DNA of 42,632 nt from DATBDE01 sp036270095 (GTDB lineage Bacteria > Actinomycetota > Thermoleophilia > Solirubrobacterales > Solirubrobacteraceae). The position numbers and the translations under genes are program-made. The stretch lies in assembly GCA_036270095.1 (NCBI GenBank), contig DATBDE010000087.1, positions 1 through 42,632 of the forward strand, in the 5' to 3' direction. Below are positions 30,111-38,118 of the stretch, piece after piece. Position 1 is the first letter of the stretch, and each line of letters begins with the position of its first letter. Under the pieces are notes generated by a model. That model searched no databases and had not been told where the DNA came from. It worked only from the letters and a program-made list of their open reading frames with translations.

Positions 30111-31676
30111 ATGAGCACCGAAGCGAAGGACCAGACGTCGTTCCTGAAGACGGGCGACGAGTTCCGCGCGTCGCTCCGGGACGGGCGCGAGGTCTGGTAC
30201 AAGGCCGAGCGGATCGAGGACGTCACCACCCATCCGGCGACGGCCGGCGGGATCAACATCCTGGCCGAGGCCTACGACGCCCAGCACGACCCCGAGACGC
30301 GCGACATCCTCACCTACGAGCGCGACGACGGCGTCCGCGTCACCAAGACGTGGATGGTGCCGCGGTCGCTCGCGGACCTGCGCAGCCGCCGCGAGTCGAT
30401 CGAGTACCTGGCCCTTCAGAGCTTCGGCGTGTTCGGCCGCCAGGCCGACATGATCGCCACGACGCAGGTGGGGCTGACCGCGTTTCACCACCTGTTCGCG
30501 GAGCACGACCCCGAGCACGCCGAGAACATCCCCAAGTACCTCGAGTACGCGAGCGAGAACAACCTCCTCCTCGCCGCCCCGGTTGCCGACCCGCAGGGCT
30601 GGCGCAGCCGCGGCTCGGCGCTCGGCCGGCGCGGCATCCCGCTGTTCGACGCCGAGAAGGCCACGGGCAGGGACGCCGAGGGCAACTCGCTCGACCTCGA
30701 GCTCGACGGCATCACCATCCCCGGGTCCCTGAGCGCGGTCAAGGAGGACAGCACCGGCATCTGGATCAGCGGGGCCAAGATCGTCGCCAGCGTCGGGCCG
30801 CAGGCGAACGAGATGGTCGTGTCCAACCTGGCGCTCCCCGACCCGTCGCGCGAGTCGAGCTTCTGGCTCGTCGTCCCCGTCAACAGCGAGGGCGTGCGCC
30901 TGGTCTGCCGCGAGATGACGTCGCACCCGGACGCCCCCTTTCACGACCACCCGATCGCCTCGCGCGGCGAGGAGATGGACGCGCTGGCGATCTTCGAGAA
31001 CGTCTTCGTGCCGCGCGAGCGCATCTGCAGCTACGGCTGGACCGCGGTGGGCCGCTACTACGGCCTCATCGGCGCGCTCGAGCACTGGCACACCCTCATC
31101 AAGCTCTCGGTCAAGGCCGAGCTGTTCGTGGCCACCCTGCAGTTGATCACCGATGGCATCGGCACCTCGCACCGCCCCGGAGTCCGCCAGCTGGTCGCCG
31201 AGGCGATCGAGTACGCGCAGGTCCTCAAGGGGATGGTGCTTGGTGCCGAGGCCAACGCTCAGATGACCGACTCCGGGGTGATGTGGCCGGACGAGAAGCT
31301 CGTCACCGCCGGCCGCGCGTACGCGGTCGGGCTCTACCCGATGATGATCCACCGGCTGCAGGAGCTCGCGGGCCAGGGCCCGATCCTGCGCTGGTCCGAG
31401 GCGGACCTCGACGACCCGACGCTCGGCCCCCGGCTGCGGTTCTTCTACGAGGGCGCGGCGATCTCCGCGTACGACAAGAACATCCTCATGAACTTCCTCT
31501 GGGACCTGACCACGAGCTCGCACGCCGGCCGCGTGACGCTGTTCGAGAACGTCAACGGGTTCCCGCTGCCCTACCTGCGCGAGCGCATGTACCGCGAGTA
31601 CGACCGCAGCCGTTCGGTCGAGCGCATCAAGGCGTTCCTCGCTATCGACGACGTCGAGCCCCCGCAGGGCCCGTGA
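30111..31676 (+). CDS. HpaB-type two-component flavin-dependent aromatic monooxygenase
   Basis: A 521-residue protein of the 4-hydroxyphenylacetate 3-hydroxylase (HpaB/PvcC) family, full family length. Blocks seen include GDEFRASLRDGREVWYKAER, WMVPRSLADLRSRRE, FHDHPIASRGEEMDALAIFE followed by FVPRERI (the HpaB-type central block), and a C-terminal helical bundle. Family members hydroxylate phenolic or N-heteroaromatic rings using reduced flavin from a separate reductase, here most likely the product of 25169-25717. It is the first gene behind promoter-module copy 2 and is coupled to the RidA gene (GTGA). The ring it hydroxylates is unknown; the NicX-like partner suggests a pyridine-type compound. 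Confidence 0.9.
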   Translation: MSTEAKDQTSFLKTGDEFRASLRDGREVWYKAERIEDVTTHPATAGGINILAEAYDAQHDPETRDILTYERDDGVRVTKTWMVPRSLADLRSRRESIEYLALQSFGVFGRQADMIATTQVGLTAFHHLFAEHDPEHAENIPKYLEYASENNLLLAAPVADPQGWRSRGSALGRRGIPLFDAEKATGRDAEGNSLDLELDGITIPGSLSAVKEDSTGIWISGAKIVASVGPQANEMVVSNLALPDPSRESSFWLVVPVNSEGVRLVCREMTSHPDAPFHDHPIASRGEEMDALAIFENVFVPRERICSYGWTAVGRYYGLIGALEHWHTLIKLSVKAELFVATLQLITDGIGTSHRPGVRQLVAEAIEYAQVLKGMVLGAEANAQMTDSGVMWPDEKLVTAGRAYAVGLYPMMIHRLQELAGQGPILRWSEADLDDPTLGPRLRFFYEGAAISAYDKNILMNFLWDLTTSSHAGRVTLFENVNGFPLPYLRERMYREYDRSRSVERIKAFLAIDDVEPPQGP

Positions 31677-32062
31677 GCGCGCAGTTCTTCGCTCCCGGCG
31701 AGGGCGGGACGCCGCCGGTCACGGCGCCGTTGGCGGCCGCCGCCCGCGCCGGCAACCTCGTGTGGACAGCGGGCCAGCTCGCCTACGACGAGAACGGCGA
31801 CCTCGTCGGCGAGGGCGACGTCGCGGCCCAGACCGAGCAGACCCTGCGCAACGTGGAGGCGGCTCTACGCGTGGCCGGCGCGACCATGGCCGACGTCGTC
31901 AAGGTCACCGTATGGCTGACCGACACGGCCAACTTCGCGGCCATGAATGAGGTCTATCGGCGCTGGTTCGACGAGCCGCGTCCCGTGCGCGCGTGCGTGC
32001 GCGCCGACCTCATGGGCCAGAACCTGCTGGTCGAGATCGAAGCGACGGCAGTGGTCGACTGA
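31673..32062 (+). CDS. RidA/YjgF-family enamine/imine deaminase
   Basis: A 129-residue RidA-family protein. It has GNLVWTAGQLAYDENGDL, QTEQTLRNVEAALRVAGATM, DVVKVTVWLTDTANFAAMNE and the end block RPVRACVRADLMGQNLLVEI, keeping the active-site Arg (VRACVRADL) and Glu of the family. RidA proteins hydrolyse reactive enamine/imine intermediates, and some deaminate ring-cleavage products such as 2-aminomuconate; here it may clear an amino-acrylate-like intermediate from N-ring cleavage. The GTG overlaps the HpaB stop (GTGA). Its last 53 bases overlap the convergent phosphopantetheinyl transferase gene, a long overlap between two clearly conserved genes. Confidence 0.9.
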   Translation: MSAQFFAPGEGGTPPVTAPLAAAARAGNLVWTAGQLAYDENGDLVGEGDVAAQTEQTLRNVEAALRVAGATMADVVKVTVWLTDTANFAAMNEVYRRWFDEPRPVRACVRADLMGQNLLVEIEATAVVD

Positions 32063-32594
32063 CGCGGCGCTGGACGCACGCGTCCCAGCCGCCGCGCACG
32101 ACCAACGCCGCCACCACATCGCCCGCGGCGGGAAGCGGGCCGCCGTGCCACGGCGGGCACAGCACGAGCGCGGGCAGGTCGTCGGTCAGGCCGGTGCCCA
32201 GGGCCTTGGCCAGGGCCTCCTTGACCGTGAAGCGGCGCAGCAGCTCGCGCGGGCGGGCGTGCGGCGGGAGCGCCGCGACGTCCTCCTGCTCCGCGGCGCT
32301 CAGGAACAGATGCTGGGCACGGTCAAGCCCGGCGCCGTTGGCCGCCCGCTCGACGTCGACGCCGACCGCGGCCCCGTCGGTGATCGCCACCAGCGTCACC
32401 GGCCCGCTCGACGCCACGCTGAAGCGCAGGCGCGCCCGCGGCCGGTGCAGCTCGGGCCGGCCGGAGGCGGTCGTGCGCAGCTCGACGGCGTCGGTGAGAC
32501 AGTTCAGGTGCTGCGCGAGCAGCTCCCGTACGAGCGCCCGGCGCTGCTCGGCGTCGCTGGCGTGCGCCCACCACACCTCGACCCGGCCGCTCAT
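32010..32594 (-). CDS. 4'-phosphopantetheinyl transferase (Sfp type)
   Basis: A 194-residue Sfp/AcpT-type enzyme with the two conserved motifs: VGVDVERAANG (Mg-binding Asp, about residue 76) and RRFTVKEALAKALGTGL (the W/FxxKEA motif, about 120-136). It transfers phosphopantetheine from CoA to the serine of carrier proteins and so should activate the thiolation domain of the NRPS in front of it. Its ATG overlaps the NRPS stop (ATGA), which ties the two stoichiometrically. The last 25 or so residues are Arg/Pro-rich and lie in the 53-base overlap with the convergent RidA gene; the catalytic core ends before it. Confidence 0.88.
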   Translation of the reverse strand: MSGRVEVWWAHASDAEQRRALVRELLAQHLNCLTDAVELRTTASGRPELHRPRARLRFSVASSGPVTLVAITDGAAVGVDVERAANGAGLDRAQHLFLSAAEQEDVAALPPHARPRELLRRFTVKEALAKALGTGLTDDLPALVLCPPWHGGPLPAAGDVVAALVVRGGWDACVQRRVSRPLPSLRSRPAGSGP

Positions 32595-35500
32595 GCCCGG
32601 TCCAGGCTCTGCAGCGTGTCGGCCAGGGACGCCGCCAGCTCGGCCACCTCGGCCTGGGAGAGCATGGTCACGTGGTCGCCGGGGACGTCGACCAGCTCGG
32701 GCGCGCGCGCCGTCCAGCGGCTCCACCCCAGGTCGGGCCCGCGAAACATGGTGACGGAGCCCGACGTGCGGAAGATCACGACGCGGCCGTGGTACCGGCG
32801 CGGGCGCATGGTCAGCTGCAGCCGCCGCGCGCCCCACGTGTCGAAGGGGTCGCTGAAGCCGCGCGGGGCCTGCGTCGCTGCACGGGCGGCGCGCGCGGCC
32901 CGCAGGGAGCGCGCGTTCTCGTACCGCCAGCGCAGGATCCGCCCCTCCTCGATGAGGAAGTCGCCGTACCACTTGACCGGCCCGAGCGGCGGGTGGTCGG
33001 GGGCGAAGCGGCGCCCGTCCCGCGGCCGTGCGGTGCGGAACGCGAGGCGATCGACGACCGAGCCGGGCCTGGGCGAGGAGGTGTCGAGCAGCGTGAGGAT
33101 CTCGACCTCGCGCCCGGCCTCCTCGAGCAGGCAGGCCATCTCGAAGGCCACGAGACCGCCGAGCGAGTGCCCGCCCAGCCGCAGCGGGCCGTCCGGCACC
33201 TGCTTGACCAGCGCGTCGACGCGCGCGCGGGCGATCGTGTGCACGCTCGAGACGCGCCAGGTGGGATCGCGCGGGTCGATGGCCGAAAGGGCGTAGACCG
33301 GCTGGTCGGCGAGCAACGCCGGCAGCACGTTGCGCAGCGCGACGACGCCGCGGGCGTCGGTGTAGACGCAGAACCAGGGCGGGCGGGTGCCGCTCGGCCG
33401 CACCGGGATCACCGTGCTGGTGTCGAGCTCGGCCTGCCGGGTGTCGATGTCGAGCGCCAGCGCCTGCAGCGTGGTGGCGCGGTAGATCGACGCCACCGAA
33501 GGGCGGCTGCCGAGGCGCTCCTCGATCGCCGCCAGCAGCCGGAGCACCAGCAGCGAGTGGCCGCCGAGCCCGAAGAAGTCGTCCTCGGGACCCGGGCGCG
33601 CATCGAGGTCGAGCAGCTCGGCCCAGATGTTGGCCAGCGCCGCCTCGGTGGGCGTGCGCGCGGTCGTGTCCGCCGCGCGCGCCAGCGGCGCGGGCAGCGC
33701 CGCGGTGTCGAGCTTCCCGTTGCGGGTGACCGGGAGGCGGTCGAGCGCCATCACCGCGCTGGGCACGAGGTGGGCGGGCAGCCGGTCGGCCAGCGTGCGC
33801 CGGACGCGCTGTGGGTCGATCGTCGTGCCCGTCGGCGGGACGGCGTAGGCGACCAGGCGCCGGTCCTCGCCGTCGCCGCGCACCACTACCGCGGCGTCGG
33901 CGACGTCGTCGTCTTCGAGCAGGGTCTCGCGCACCTCGCCGGGCTCGATGCGGAAGCCGCGCAGCTTGACCTGGTCGTCCAGGCGCCCGCGGTACTCGAG
34001 CTGGCCGTCCGCCCGCCAGACGGCGCGGTCGCCGGTGCGGTACAGACGCGGCGAGGGCGCGTCCGGGAACGGATTGGCCACGAAGCGCTCGGCGGTGAGC
34101 TCGGGGCGGTCCAGGTAGCCGCGGGCCAGGCCGGCACCGCCCAGGTACAGCTCGCCGGGCACGCCCACCGGCACCGCGCGCCGGGTGGCGTCGAGCACGT
34201 AGGCCTGCGTGCCCGGGAGCGGGCGCCCGATCGGCGGCGGCCCGGGCTCGCCCCAGGCGCACAGCGCCGCCGTCGAGTACGTGGTGTCCTCGCTGGGGCC
34301 GTAGAGGTTCCACACCGCCCTCACCGACGGGTGCTCGTGCAGGCGGTCGACCAGCGTCTGGGGGAGGGCCTCGCCGGCCAGCGCGACCGTGGTCACGCTC
34401 GCGGGCAGCGGGCGCTCGCGCAGCAGCGCGCTCAGCGCCGAGGGCACGCTGTTGACCAGGGCCACGGACGCGACGAAGTCGGGGTCGGCGAGCGCGAGCA
34501 GGTCGGGCACGAGCACGACGCGGCCGCCCAGGGCGAGCGTGACCAGCAGCTCGAACACGGACAAGTCGAACGAGAGCGAGGTGGACGCCAGGACGCCGTC
34601 GCGCTCGTGGTCCGAGAACGTCTCGCGGGCCCAGCGGGTCAGCGCCGCCACCGCTCCGTGCTCGATCAGCGTGCCCTTGGGCCGGCCGGTCGAGCCCGAG
34701 GTGTAGATCACGTGCGAGAGGTCGGTCGGGGCGGCCGTGGGCGCATCCGTCGCCGTCGCCGTCGCCGCTGCGTCGACCCGCAGCACCTCGACTCCGGCCT
34801 CGGCGGGCAAGCGGTCGGCGCTGGCCGCGTCGGTGAGCGCGATCCGGGCGCCGCTGTCGGCGAGCATGAAGGCCAGGCGCTCGGGCGGGTAGCGCGGATC
34901 GAGCGGCACATAGGCGGCGCCCGCGCGGTGGACGGCGAGCACGGCGGCCACGAGGTCGAGCGTGCGCTCCGTCGCGATGGCCACGCGCGCTTCGCGCTCG
35001 ACGCCGAGCGCGGCGAGGCGGGCGGCGAGCCCGCTCGCCCGTGCGTCGAGCTCGCCGTAGGTCGCGGTCTCCTCGCCGGCCTGCAGCGCGGGGCGGTCGG
35101 GGTGCTCGCGCGCGCGGCGCGCGAACAGGGCCGGCACGAGCTCGTCGGGGCCCGGCGGCGCGAAGGACACGAGCTCCCCAGAGAGGCGCCCGCGCTCGTC
35201 CGCGGGCAGGGCGGCGAGGTCGCCCACGCGCGTCCCCGGGGACGAGGCCGCGATATCGCCCAGCACCTGCTCGAGGCGCTCGAGGAAGCGCTCGGCGGTG
35301 GCGGCCGACGTCCCCTCCCCGTCGTAGAGCGCCTTGACGAGGAGGCGTTCGTCGCCGTAGGCGTTGACGGTCAGGCCGTAGTTCAGGCGCTCGAGCAGGT
35401 TGATGTCGCGCTCGAGCTGCGCGGCCATGGACGCGTTCTCGTACACGAACAGGGTGCGCACGACCTGCTCGGGGGCGGCGATCCCGCAGACGTGCTGGAT

Positions 35501-36475
35501 CTCGGCCAGCGGCACGTGCTCGTAGGGGCGCACGGCCAGCGCGAAGGCCCGCAGGTCGCCGAGCCAGTCGACGAGGGTCTGCCCCGGGTCGATCCGCGAC
35601 CGCACGGGCGTGGTGGCCATGAGCATCCCCACCATCGCGTCGGTCGGCATGGGAGCCGAGCGCCGGCCCGCGCGCGCGGTCCCGTAGACGAGGTCGGTCA
35701 GCCCGGTCTCCTGTCCGAGTACGAGCGCGAACGCGCCCTGCAGCACGGTCGCCAGGGTGATGTCGTGGGCCTCGGCGAACGTACGCAGCGCATCGGAGAG
35801 CGGGCGGGACAGCCGCAGCGACCGGGCGCCGGGCTCCTCGGGCGGGTCGGGCCGGCGCGGCGAGGGCGTCGGAGCGGCGTGGCGGAGCGCATGCTCCCAG
35901 AACGCCAGCGCCTCGGCGTCGCCGGCGCGCTCGTTGGTCCAGCGCGCGAAGGCGGCGAAGGCGTCGGGCCCCGGGCGCTCCGCGGTCACATCGCGCCCCT
36001 CGTAGGCGTCGAACAGCTCGCGCAGGATCAGCACCCGCGAGCGGCCGTCGATGATCGCGTGGTGGTAGCTCCACACCAGCCGGGCCTCGGTCGGGCCGAG
36101 CCGGCACAGCACGAGCCGCATCAAGGGTGGGGCGGCGGGGTCGAACCCGGTGGCGCGGTCGGCCCGCAGCAGCTCGGCGAAGCGCTCCTCCTGGGCGGCG
36201 CCGTCGCGGTCGGTCCAGTCCAGGACCACGAGCGGCACCTCGAGCCCGTCCTCGACCCGCAGCGTCGGCCCCGCCTCGGCGCCCACGGCGAAGCTGCTGC
36301 GCAGGGCCCAGTTGCGGGCCACCGCGCCCTCCCACGCCCGGCGCAGCGCCGCGACGTCGACCGGCTCGTGCAGGCCGATGATGGACTGCTGGAGGTACGT
36401 GCCCGCGCCGCCGGCCAGCGCTTCGAAGACGAGGCCGGCCTGCATAGGGGTGCAGGGGAGCTCGCGGGGGGTCAT
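32591..36475 (-). CDS. One-module non-ribosomal peptide synthetase, C-A-T-TE
   Basis: A 1294-residue NRPS. Condensation domain at 1-430, with CTPMQAGLVFEAL and the active HHxxxDG in SYHHAIIDGRS (about 137). Adenylation domain at about 445-950: IYTSGSTGRPKGTLIEHG, NLYGPSEDTTYS, GELYLGGAGLARGYLDRP, YRTGDRAVWRADGQLEYRGR, DQVKLRGFRIEPGEV and RNGKLDT. Thiolation domain with DDFFGLGGHSLLVLRLL (Ser near 974). Thioesterase with GGHSLGGLVAFEMA (Ser near 1105). Aligning by eye to PheA gives specificity residues D-L-F-N-A-A-L-T-Y(-K), one off a code I remember for alanine. With no other module, the condensation domain probably takes an acyl-CoA made by the co-operonic ligase, giving an N-acyl amino acid or a dimer. 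It is coupled to genes on both sides by ATGA overlaps. Confidence 0.92.
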   Translation of the reverse strand: MTPRELPCTPMQAGLVFEALAGGAGTYLQQSIIGLHEPVDVAALRRAWEGAVARNWALRSSFAVGAEAGPTLRVEDGLEVPLVVLDWTDRDGAAQEERFAELLRADRATGFDPAAPPLMRLVLCRLGPTEARLVWSYHHAIIDGRSRVLILRELFDAYEGRDVTAERPGPDAFAAFARWTNERAGDAEALAFWEHALRHAAPTPSPRRPDPPEEPGARSLRLSRPLSDALRTFAEAHDITLATVLQGAFALVLGQETGLTDLVYGTARAGRRSAPMPTDAMVGMLMATTPVRSRIDPGQTLVDWLGDLRAFALAVRPYEHVPLAEIQHVCGIAAPEQVVRTLFVYENASMAAQLERDINLLERLNYGLTVNAYGDERLLVKALYDGEGTSAATAERFLERLEQVLGDIAASSPGTRVGDLAALPADERGRLSGELVSFAPPGPDELVPALFARRAREHPDRPALQAGEETATYGELDARASGLAARLAALGVEREARVAIATERTLDLVAAVLAVHRAGAAYVPLDPRYPPERLAFMLADSGARIALTDAASADRLPAEAGVEVLRVDAAATATATDAPTAAPTDLSHVIYTSGSTGRPKGTLIEHGAVAALTRWARETFSDHERDGVLASTSLSFDLSVFELLVTLALGGRVVLVPDLLALADPDFVASVALVNSVPSALSALLRERPLPASVTTVALAGEALPQTLVDRLHEHPSVRAVWNLYGPSEDTTYSTAALCAWGEPGPPPIGRPLPGTQAYVLDATRRAVPVGVPGELYLGGAGLARGYLDRPELTAERFVANPFPDAPSPRLYRTGDRAVWRADGQLEYRGRLDDQVKLRGFRIEPGEVRETLLEDDDVADAAVVVRGDGEDRRLVAYAVPPTGTTIDPQRVRRTLADRLPAHLVPSAVMALDRLPVTRNGKLDTAALPAPLARAADTTARTPTEAALANIWAELLDLDARPGPEDDFFGLGGHSLLVLRLLAAIEERLGSRPSVASIYRATTLQALALDIDTRQAELDTSTVIPVRPSGTRPPWFCVYTDARGVVALRNVLPALLADQPVYALSAIDPRDPTWRVSSVHTIARARVDALVKQVPDGPLRLGGHSLGGLVAFEMACLLEEAGREVEILTLLDTSSPRPGSVVDRLAFRTARPRDGRRFAPDHPPLGPVKWYGDFLIEEGRILRWRYENARSLRAARAARAATQAPRGFSDPFDTWGARRLQLTMRPRRYHGRVVIFRTSGSVTMFRGPDLGWSRWTARAPELVDVPGDHVTMLSQAEVAELAASLADTLQSLDRA

Positions 36476-37341
36476 GCCGGCGCGAGGCCCAGCAGGGCGC
36501 GGGTCTGCTCGACGGTTGCGGGGCGGCGCCCGGCCACGGCGGCGAGCTGTACGGCGCGCTCGACGAGCTGCACGTTGGTGGCCGGGACGCGTTCGTCGTA
36601 GCGCAGGTACGGGCTGTCCTCGAGGCCGGTGCGCACGTGGCCGCCCATGAAGACGGCGATCGCGTTCATCGGCAGCTGGAAGGCCCCGATGCCGGCGGCC
36701 GCCCAGACCGTGTCCGCGGGCAGAGCGTCGGCGAGGAACGCGAGATCGCGGGCGGTGGCCGGCGCCGTGTTGGGCGCCCCGAGGAGCAGGTTCGCGTACA
36801 GCGGCGGCTCGAGCACGCCCTTGTCCAACAGCTGGTGGGCGAGGGCGGCCATGCCGGTGTCGAAGACCTCCAGCTCGGGGCGGATGCCCGCGTCACGCAT
36901 GCGCTCGGCCAGCGCGACGATCGTCTGCGGCGCGTTGAGGCTGGCGGTGTCGCGGAAGTTCAGCGAGCCCAGCGTGAGGCTGGCCATGTCGGGCTTCTCG
37001 TGGCCCGCGAGCATCAGCACGTCGACCCGCTTGTCGAGCTCCGAGTACGTGCGCCCGCTGGTCGACACGCAGACCACGAGGCCGGGGCACCGGTGTCGCA
37101 GCTCGGCGATGACCGGGCCGTACGCCTCGCGACGCCATTCCGGCTCCTCGTCGGGCCGGCGGGCGTGGAGGTGGACGATGGTCGCTCCGGCCTGGAAGCA
37201 GGCCACGGCGTCGGCGACGATCTGCTCGGCCGTGACCGGCACGTGGGGCACGCGCTCCCGCCGCGGCACCATGCCGGTGAGCGCCGCGTTGACGACGAGG
37301 GGCGGATATGGGCGCAGGGGGTGGGGGGGATACGAAGCCAC
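36472..37341 (-). CDS. Beta-keto acid cleavage enzyme (BKACE/Kce family, formerly DUF849)
   Basis: A 289-residue TIM-barrel enzyme of the 3-keto-5-aminohexanoate cleavage family. It has PPLVVNAALTGMVPRRER, the zinc-binding ATIVHLHARRPDEEPEW (two His, about residues 57-59), MASLTLGSLNFRD and the end signature FMGGHVRTGLEDSPYLR. Family members react a beta-keto acid with acetyl-CoA to give acetoacetate and a shortened acyl-CoA. In this operon it could supply or recycle an acyl-CoA for the NRPS condensation domain. The GTG start follows the enoyl-CoA hydratase stop by 18 bases; its stop overlaps the NRPS start (ATGA). Substrate not predictable from sequence. Confidence 0.88.
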   Translation of the reverse strand: MASYPPHPLRPYPPLVVNAALTGMVPRRERVPHVPVTAEQIVADAVACFQAGATIVHLHARRPDEEPEWRREAYGPVIAELRHRCPGLVVCVSTSGRTYSELDKRVDVLMLAGHEKPDMASLTLGSLNFRDTASLNAPQTIVALAERMRDAGIRPELEVFDTGMAALAHQLLDKGVLEPPLYANLLLGAPNTAPATARDLAFLADALPADTVWAAAGIGAFQLPMNAIAVFMGGHVRTGLEDSPYLRYDERVPATNVQLVERAVQLAAVAGRRPATVEQTRALLGLAPA

Positions 37342-37359
37342 GCGCGTTCCCGCGGCAGC

Positions 37360-38118
37360 CTAGGGCCCGCCGTGCCGCTCCACGAAGGCACCCACGGCGG
37401 CGTGGGCGTCGTCGCCGTCGAACAGGCGGATGCAGACCTCCTCCTCGCGCTCGAGCGCGGCCTCGAGCAGGGCGCCGAAGCGCGCGTTGAGCATGGCCTT
37501 GGTCTCGGCGACCGCCGTGCGCGAGGTGGCGTCGAAGCTGCGAGCGAGCTCGACCACGTGGGCGTCGAGGGCGCCGGGTGCCACGACGTCGGTCGCAAAA
37601 CCGGTGGCCTGCGCCCAGGCGACGTCCACGATCTCGCCGGTCAGGAGCAGGCGCCGGGCGGCGGTCTCGCCGACCAGCTCGGGCAGCAGGAGGGTGCCGG
37701 CGTTGGTCGCGGTCAGGCCGATGCGGACCTCGGGCGTGGCGAAGCGGGCCCGGTCGGTGCACACGCGCAGGTCGCACGAGGCGGCGAACTCGAGCGCGCC
37801 GCCGATGCACACGCCGTCGATGACGGCCACGACCGGCACGGGCGCGTGCAGGGCGGTCCGCGTCAGACGCTGGAAGGCGGCGACGACGAGCTCCCACTCG
37901 GCGTGGTCGGCGACCACGGTGGCGAACAGGTCGTCGCCGGCGGAGAAGTGCTCGCCCGCGCCGCGCGCGACGATGCAGCGCACGGCGGGGTCGGCCCCGG
38001 CGGTTTCGATCGCCTCGGCCAGCTCCTCGATCACCGCGCGGGTCCAGGCGTTGCGGCGGTCCTGGCGGTCCCAGCTCACCACCCGGGCGCTGCCGAGCTC
38101 GGTCGTGGTCACGGTCAT
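37360..38118 (-). CDS. Enoyl-CoA hydratase/isomerase (crotonase) family
   Basis: A 252-residue crotonase-fold protein. Oxyanion-hole and CoA-binding blocks are present: RQDRRNAWTRAVIEELAEAI, GAGEHFSAGDDLFA (about 55-68) and VIDGVCIGGALEFAASCDLR (about 98-117). Both catalytic glutamates of classical hydratases appear to be kept (GGALE, and TPEVRIG). It likely hydrates a 2,3-enoyl-CoA, or isomerises one, made from the ligase product. Its ATG overlaps the stop of the CoA-ligase gene (ATGA), so the two are coupled. It could be part of a short aryl/acyl-CoA side-chain pathway that feeds the NRPS. Confidence 0.87.
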   Translation of the reverse strand: MTVTTTELGSARVVSWDRQDRRNAWTRAVIEELAEAIETAGADPAVRCIVARGAGEHFSAGDDLFATVVADHAEWELVVAAFQRLTRTALHAPVPVVAVIDGVCIGGALEFAASCDLRVCTDRARFATPEVRIGLTATNAGTLLLPELVGETAARRLLLTGEIVDVAWAQATGFATDVVAPGALDAHVVELARSFDATSRTAVAETKAMLNARFGALLEAALEREEEVCIRLFDGDDAHAAVGAFVERHGGP

